Shown here: piece by piece, positions 15,751-21,296 of the stretch
Numbering within the stretch: position 1 is the first letter of the stretch
Layout: every line of letters starts with the position of its first letter
NCBI GenBank assembly: GCA_002420085.1
Contig: DIHI01000117.1
Coordinates: 4,422 to 25,717, forward strand
DNA length: 21,296 nt
Source of the DNA: Lysobacterales bacterium UBA5700
GTDB lineage: Bacteria; Pseudomonadota; Gammaproteobacteria; Xanthomonadales; Xanthomonadaceae
Reading direction: 5' to 3'
Notes under the pieces: model-generated
Told to the model about the DNA's origin: nothing
The model's database searches: none
The model's input: only the letters and a program-made list of their open reading frames with translations
Made by a program: the position numbers and the translations under genes

Positions 15751-17268
15751 ATGAAATCCTTCGTGTTCGGATTGATCCTTGGCGCGCCGCTGATCGCTGC
15801 CTGCCTGTCGCTGCCGGCGACCGCCCAGACGCCCTCGGTGCAGGTGCTGCGGCGCGAGTCGCTGTCCCTGCCGAGCCCGGCCCGTACCGGTGAGGTCGAA
15901 TTGCGGCTGTCGGTCGGCGGCCGCGCGTTCCGCTTCGAGTTGGACGATCATCCGGATCTGCGCGGTCGGGTGCCGGCTGGCGTCCGGGTGCTGGTCGGTG
16001 CCGATCGTGATCCGGGCACCTGGGCGCGGCTGAGCCATTTCGCGGGCGGCTGGCACGGCGTGCTGTTCGATGGCACGACGTTGTGGCTGGTCGAGCCGAG
16101 CCCGCGTGATGCGGCGGTCGATGCCGGCGCTGCGAGCCGGTCCAAGCCCGGCGCGACCGATCTGTATCGGGTCGAGGATCTGCTGCTGCCCGACCTGTTG
16201 ATCGACCATGGCGGATTGGCCGTGCCGGCAAGCGGCGCGGTGCAGCGTGACGGCTCGGCGCTGATCGATCACCTGCCGGCGACCATCGCTGCCGCCAGCG
16301 CCCGGCTGCCGATCACCCTGGTCGCCGATCGGGCGTTCCAGACCACCCTGGGCGGCAATGCTCAGGCTGCCCTGCTGAACATGTTCAATGTGGTGGACGG
16401 GATTTTCGACAATCAGGTCGGGATCGGCCTGCAACTCCAGCACATCGAGTTGCTGAGCGACGATGCCAACCTGATCGATGTCGACATGTCCGACCTGCTG
16501 CGCAGCTTCGGCACCTTCATGGTCGAGGGCGTCGGAGCCGGCATCCCGGTCAGCGGCAATGTACACCTGTTCACCGGGCGCAGTTTCACGAGTGCCGGCA
16601 TCGCCTGGGTCGGCGCCCTGTGCAATCGTCGGTTCGGACAGGGCGTGAATCGCCTGCTGTCCTCACCGACCGTGAGCGCCCTGGTGTTCGCCCACGAATT
16701 GGGGCACAACTTCGGCGCACCGCACGATGGCGCGTCGGACAGTGCCTGCCAGGCTGCCGCGCCCGGCCTGATGGCGCCAACCGTGGGTAGCACCGATCGC
16801 TTCTCGCAGTGCTCGATCGACCAGATGCAGAGCCAGATTGCCCAGGCGTTCTGTCTGGTTGCCGCACCCGCGATCGTGGCCGAGGATTTCAACGGCAACT
16901 GGTTCAATCCGATACGCGATGGTGAAGGGGTGCAGGTCAGCGTCGAGGGCGATGGCAGCACCTTCGTGCTCAGTTATTACACCTACCTTGCTGGTCGCCA
17001 GGTCTGGATGATCGGCGCCGCGCGTCCCGCGCCCGAGGGTGAGTCGCGTACCCTGGTGTTCGACCTGGTGCAGACCGACGGCGCCGATTTCGGGGCTCGC
17101 TTCGATCCTGCCAGGGTGGTGCGACGGACCTGGGGACGGGTCGAGTTGACCCTGGATGCCAGCGACTGCAACCACGCCCAACTTCGGGTGGTTCCGAGCC
17201 TGCCCGAGTTCGGCGCGGCCTTCACGGTGTCGGTCGAGCGGATCGTTCCGCGCCCCAACTGCGGCTGA
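15751..17268 (+). CDS. Secreted reprolysin-like zinc metalloprotease
   Basis: This 505-residue protein has a signal peptide (about 1-25, cleavage near ATAQ/TPS) and a beta-rich prodomain-like region (about 26-180). The metzincin catalytic domain spans about 185-370. The zinc motif is HELGHNFGAPHD at 315-326 (HExxHxxGxxHD), with E316 as general base. A Met-turn candidate (GLMAPTV) and FSQCS follow, as in the reprolysin/M12B-like group. The C-terminal 125 residues (from about 380, NGNWFNPIRDGEGVQVSV) form a separate domain with SYYTYLAGRQVWMIGA, WGRVEL and a Cys-His DCNHAQ. I recognise it as a recurring tail of secreted proteins in Xanthomonadales-type bacteria, without a firm family name. The enzyme probably acts in the periplasm or outside the cell. 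The prodomain may keep it inactive until secretion; I see no clear cysteine switch. Confidence 0.85.
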   Translation: MKSFVFGLILGAPLIAACLSLPATAQTPSVQVLRRESLSLPSPARTGEVELRLSVGGRAFRFELDDHPDLRGRVPAGVRVLVGADRDPGTWARLSHFAGGWHGVLFDGTTLWLVEPSPRDAAVDAGAASRSKPGATDLYRVEDLLLPDLLIDHGGLAVPASGAVQRDGSALIDHLPATIAAASARLPITLVADRAFQTTLGGNAQAALLNMFNVVDGIFDNQVGIGLQLQHIELLSDDANLIDVDMSDLLRSFGTFMVEGVGAGIPVSGNVHLFTGRSFTSAGIAWVGALCNRRFGQGVNRLLSSPTVSALVFAHELGHNFGAPHDGASDSACQAAAPGLMAPTVGSTDRFSQCSIDQMQSQIAQAFCLVAAPAIVAEDFNGNWFNPIRDGEGVQVSVEGDGSTFVLSYYTYLAGRQVWMIGAARPAPEGESRTLVFDLVQTDGADFGARFDPARVVRRTWGRVELTLDASDCNHAQLRVVPSLPEFGAAFTVSVERIVPRPNCG

Positions 17269-17279
17269 GCCGTGGCAGG

Positions 17280-17306
17280 TGGTCGGCCGATGCCGAGTGC
17301 CGACCA
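17280..17306 (+). terminator. Hairpin after the metalloprotease gene
   Basis: Arms TGGTCGGC and GCCGACCA (8 bp) enclose an 11-base loop, 11 bases after the stop. No T-run follows. It is a probable terminator before the promoter at 17359-17387. Confidence 0.4.
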
Positions 17307-17358
17307 GGGGCGACCATTGCCGGTGGCTGCGACACGGCCATGATCGGCCGGGCGTGTC

Positions 17359-17387
17359 TTGCGCGCTTGTTCGGCAGCACGGATACT
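17359..17387 (+). promoter_or_regulatory. Candidate sigma-70 promoter for the YIP1-MacAB-like operon
   Basis: TTGCGC (17359-17364) and GATACT (17382-17387) are 17 bp apart. The predicted start is near 17394, which gives a leader of about 22 nt that contains the strong purine-rich ribosome site. Confidence 0.45.
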
Positions 17388-17415
17388 GGACCGACCGCAA
17401 CCAGGGGAGGGGAGA

Positions 17416-18126
17416 ATGAGCGGAAATTACACAGTGGCGAGCGCCTTCATCGACATGTTCGCGGCGCCCGGCAAGGCCATCGATGGCATCCGTAGCCATC
17501 TGGCATGGTTCTGGTGGCCATTGCTGGTCGTGTTGCTGGCGTCGGCGGCGATCGTCGCCGGTTACATGGTGTGGGTCGATTTCGAGTGGCTGATCGACCA
17601 GACCGTGCGCATGGCGGTGCCGCCCGGCGGTGATCCGGCGATCGCCGAATCGGTGCGCAAGTTCATGAATCCGACCATGATGATCGCCTCGGGCCTGGTC
17701 GGGTTGGTGCTCGGAACCGGGGTGATCCACCTGCTGCTGGCGGTCTACCTGCATCTGGTCAACAAGGTGGTCGGCGACCCGGCCGGTGGCTTCGGACAAT
17801 GGTTCGTGCTCTCGGTGTGGGCGGCCCTGCCGCCGGGCCTGTTCTCGGCGTTGTCGTCGGCCCTGGTGATCGCCACCGCCGAGAGCAATCAGTTGCCGCA
17901 GGATGCCCTCAATCCGCTCAGTCTCCAGTCGCTGATCATCCATGCCGAACCGGCGACGGCCTGGTACGGCTGGGGCAATGCCCTGACCGTGCTGAATCTG
18001 TGGTTGATCGGTCTGCTGACCCTCGGCTTCATGCGCTGGACCGGGGTCTCGCTGGGCAAATCGCTGGTCTTCGTGGCGGCGCCCTGGGTGTTGATCTTCG
18101 GCGGCTGGGCTGCGGTCATCGCCTGA
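17416..18126 (+). CDS. YIP1 family membrane protein
   Basis: This 237-residue polytopic inner-membrane protein has about five helices, at roughly 31-50, 87-113, 128-153, 186-206 and 217-236. The opening (ASAFIDMFAAPGKAIDGIRSH) and the helix pattern fit the bacterial YIP1 family, whose function is mostly unknown. The ATG at 17416 is preceded by a long purine run (GGGGAGGGGAGA, 17404-17415), one of the strongest ribosome sites in the window; the frame is open to 17359 without such support. The stop is one base before the adaptor gene, so it is the first gene of a four-gene unit with the MacAB-like transporter. I infer a role in assembly or membrane context of that transporter, but no motif proves it. 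Confidence 0.75.
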   Translation: MSGNYTVASAFIDMFAAPGKAIDGIRSHLAWFWWPLLVVLLASAAIVAGYMVWVDFEWLIDQTVRMAVPPGGDPAIAESVRKFMNPTMMIASGLVGLVLGTGVIHLLLAVYLHLVNKVVGDPAGGFGQWFVLSVWAALPPGLFSALSSALVIATAESNQLPQDALNPLSLQSLIIHAEPATAWYGWGNALTVLNLWLIGLLTLGFMRWTGVSLGKSLVFVAAPWVLIFGGWAAVIA

Positions 18127-18127
18127 C

Positions 18128-19333
18128 ATGGATCGCAGGGCATGGGTGTTGGCGGCGCTGGTCGCGGCGGTCCTGTTGGTGCCTGTGCTGGCCAGGCTCG
18201 GTCGGGGTGAAGCGGCCAAGGAGGTCGAACTGGCCGAGGCGACCCGCTTCCGGGTCAGCAGTTCGGTGCTGGCATCCGGACAACTGGCGTATCGCGAGCA
18301 GGTCCAGCTTCGCGCTGAGGTGATCGGTCGGGTGGTCTCGGTCGCGGTCGCCGAGGGCGATACGGTTCGGGCCGGCGATCGGATACTGACGCTCGACCCG
18401 GAGCAGTTCCGGACGTTGGTCGAACAGCAGCGCGCCAACGTCAGGCTTCAGGAGATCGCCATCGCCCGTCAGCGCCTGATGCTGGACAACCTGGAGCGGC
18501 GGTTCGAGCGTTCGCGCGAGTTGTTCCAGCGCGAACTGGTCGATGCCAATACCCATGAGGCGCTGGAAAACGAACTGGACCTCGGTCGGATCGACCTGCG
18601 CTCGCGCGAGGAAAGTCTGGCTCAGGCCCGCGCCAGCCTGGCCCAGGCCGAGGACACGCTGGCGAAGACCGAGATTCGATCGCCGATCGATGGCGTGATC
18701 ATCCAACTCGATGTCAAGCCGGGTGAGTCGGTGGTCGCGGCCACCACCAATATCCCGGGCTCGACCCTGGCGGTGGTGGCCGATGTGTCATCGGTGCGTA
18801 CCGAACTGCGGGTCGATGAGGCCGATATCGCCCAGGTCGCGGTCGGTCAGGAGGCTGCGGTGTTCGCGGCGGCCTTCCCCGATCATGCCCTGTCCGCTGT
18901 GGTCGAGTCGATCGCGACATCGGCGACCCGCGCCGAAGGACAGCAGAATCTCAGTTTCGAGGTCAAGCTGCGGCTGACCGACCCCGACCTCACCCGCGTC
19001 CGTCCAGGCATGAGTTGCCGTGCGGAGATCTACACCCAGAGCAGCGAGGATGCCCTGGCGGTGCCGGTGCAGGCCGTTCTGTACGATGAGGACGTGGTGG
19101 CTCAGACCGAGCAGCCCTATGTGTTCGTTGCCAACGATGGCAAGGCAGAGAAGCGACCGGTTCGGGTCGGTCTGGCGTCGGACAGCCACATCGAGATTCT
19201 GGAGGGGCTCACCGAGCACGAGACGGTGGTGGTCGGACCGATCCGCGCCCTGCGCAGCCTGCGGGTCGGCGATGCCGTCAAGGCGGCACCGCTCACCGCC
19301 TCCGACTCGAAACTGCCAGCCCGAGGTTCCTGA
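18128..19333 (+). CDS. Periplasmic adaptor of an ABC exporter, MacA/HlyD-like
   Basis: This 401-residue protein has an N-terminal membrane anchor (about 5-22). A first lipoyl half follows (QLRAEVIGRVVSVAVAEGDTVRAGDRILTLD), then an alpha-helical hairpin coiled coil (about 95-175, with many Arg, Glu and Gln). The second lipoyl half contains SPIDGVIIQLDVKPGESV. A beta-barrel domain (LRVDEADIAQVAVGQEAAV) and a membrane-proximal domain follow. This is the domain order of MacA-type adaptors, which link an inner-membrane ABC exporter to an outer-membrane TolC-type channel. The start is one base after the YIP1 stop, and the stop touches the ATPase start codon (TGA then TTG), so the genes are tightly coupled. 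No TolC homologue is in the window. Confidence 0.9.
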   Translation: MDRRAWVLAALVAAVLLVPVLARLGRGEAAKEVELAEATRFRVSSSVLASGQLAYREQVQLRAEVIGRVVSVAVAEGDTVRAGDRILTLDPEQFRTLVEQQRANVRLQEIAIARQRLMLDNLERRFERSRELFQRELVDANTHEALENELDLGRIDLRSREESLAQARASLAQAEDTLAKTEIRSPIDGVIIQLDVKPGESVVAATTNIPGSTLAVVADVSSVRTELRVDEADIAQVAVGQEAAVFAAAFPDHALSAVVESIATSATRAEGQQNLSFEVKLRLTDPDLTRVRPGMSCRAEIYTQSSEDALAVPVQAVLYDEDVVAQTEQPYVFVANDGKAEKRPVRVGLASDSHIEILEGLTEHETVVVGPIRALRSLRVGDAVKAAPLTASDSKLPARGS

Positions 19334-20046
19334 TTGGATACCGGGACGGCCGCCCGTGAGCCGGTCATCCGTCTGTCCGGCATCGCTCGCCACTATCGGA
19401 TGGGTGAACAGACTGTTCGCGCCCTCGATGGCGTCGATCTGGAGATCGCACGCAACGAGTACGTGGCGATCGTCGGCGCCTCGGGTTCGGGAAAATCGAC
19501 GCTGATGAACATTCTCGGCTGCCTCGACCGCCCGAGTGCCGGCGAGTACCGACTCAATGGCCGTGCCGTGGCCGGGATGGCCGAGGACGATCTGGCACGC
19601 GCGCGCAATCGCGACATCGGCTTCATCTTCCAGAGCTTCAACCTGCTGAGCCGATCGACCGCCCTGGCCAACGTCATGCAGCCATTGGTCTACCGCCGGA
19701 TCGGCCTGGTCGAGCGTCGTCGCCTGGCCAGCGAGGCACTGTCCAGGGTGGGTCTCGCCGAGCGCATGATGCATTTGCCGAATCAGCTTTCCGGCGGCCA
19801 GCGCCAGCGTGTGGCGATCGCCCGTGCCCTGGTCGGCCGACCATCGATCCTGCTGGCCGATGAGCCGACCGGCAATCTCGATTCCGCCACCACCGTCGAG
19901 ATCATGGCCTTGTTCGATCGCCTGCATGACGACGGCCAGACCATCATCATCGTCACCCACGAGCCGGAGATCGCCGAGCGCTGCCTGCGCGTGGTGCGGC
20001 TCGCCGACGGCCGGATCGCTTCCGACCGACCGACGGAGCGAGCCCC

Positions 20047-20050
<4 letters not shown>
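19334..20050 (+). CDS. ABC transporter ATP-binding protein, MacB/LolD-like
   Basis: This 238-residue ATPase powers the neighbouring permease. Motifs are intact: Walker [10 protein letters not shown] (48-56), Q-loop FIFQSFNLL (Q100), signature LSGGQ (152-156), Walker B ILLADEP with catalytic E177, and switch His209 (VTHE). [12 protein letters not shown] is characteristic of the MacB/LolD subgroup. The start is TTG at 19334, directly after the adaptor stop. GAGG at 19323-19326 lies 7 nt before it, and the next in-frame ATG would cut into the first strand of the domain. The stop overlaps the permease GTG (GTGA). In E. coli MacB the ATPase and permease are one chain; here they are separate. Confidence 0.93.
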
Positions 20051-21273
<1,223 letters not shown>

Positions 21274-21274
21274 C

Positions 21275-21296
21275 AGCCGGTCGCCGGCGACCGGCT
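21275..21296. terminator. 22-bp perfect palindrome at the end of the export operon
   Basis: Arms AGCCGGTCGCC and GGCGACCGGCT are contiguous, starting one base after the permease TAG. It runs to the edge of the window, so whether a T-run follows cannot be seen. It is a probable terminator, though a dimeric protein site or dispersed repeat is possible. Confidence 0.5.

Noticed and set aside
16663..18438. 591-codon minus-strand frame spanning the metalloprotease, YIP1 and adaptor genes
   Set aside because: It crosses three well-supported plus-strand genes and their promoter and has no family motifs.

Overview
The window reads as a chromosomal segment of a high-GC gammaproteobacterium, most likely of the Xanthomonadales/Lysobacterales. 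The reasons are the strong G/C third-position bias, a DUF4381-BatA-BatB/TPR-BatD cluster, and a secreted metalloprotease whose C-terminal domain I associate with that lineage. This placement is inferred from gene content; no rRNA or other marker is present. Thirteen full-length protein genes and one gene tail can be supported. I see no tRNA, rRNA, CRISPR array, insertion sequence or attachment site. Long antisense ORFs lie behind most genes, but they are composition shadows.

Layout. (1) 1-5101: the distal part of a MoxR/Bat-type operon. It has the last codons of an upstream gene (probably DUF58), DUF4381, a VWA protein (BatA-like), a VWA+TPR fusion (BatB/BatC-like) and BatD. All are joined by 4-8 nt overlaps. 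(2) 5267-8222: two sodium-coupled symporters in tandem, an AGCS alanine/glycine carrier and a DAACS (SDF/GltP-type) acidic substrate carrier. (3) 8223-11527: a 578-bp non-coding region with a complete-looking sigma-54 promoter arrangement (palindromic activator site, IHF-like site, -24/-12 element), followed by a 908-residue secreted DUF11-type repeat protein. (4) 11686-12729, minus strand: a sigma-54 activator (AAA+ plus Fis HTH) without a recognisable receiver or sensor domain. It is convergent with the repeat protein and separated from it by two strong hairpins. (5) 13055-15655: transketolase and a small 2OG-Fe(II) oxygenase. (6) 15751-17268: a secreted reprolysin-like zinc metalloprotease. 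(7) 17416-21273: a tight operon of YIP1-family membrane protein, MacA-like adaptor, MacB-like ATPase and MacB-like permease, ending at a 22-bp perfect palindrome.

The most interesting unit is 8438-12729. A secreted protein with an apparent A-B-A-B duplicated repeat core sits under a sigma-54 promoter with all expected cis elements. The only sigma-54 activator in the window lies directly downstream and seems to lack its own sensory domain. I infer a self-contained regulator/surface-protein pair. The link between the two genes rests on position and promoter class and is untested. Secondary points are a degenerate MIDAS motif in the BatB/TPR fusion, a YIP1 protein built into a MacAB-type export operon, and a codon-use shift at the 3' end of the permease gene.
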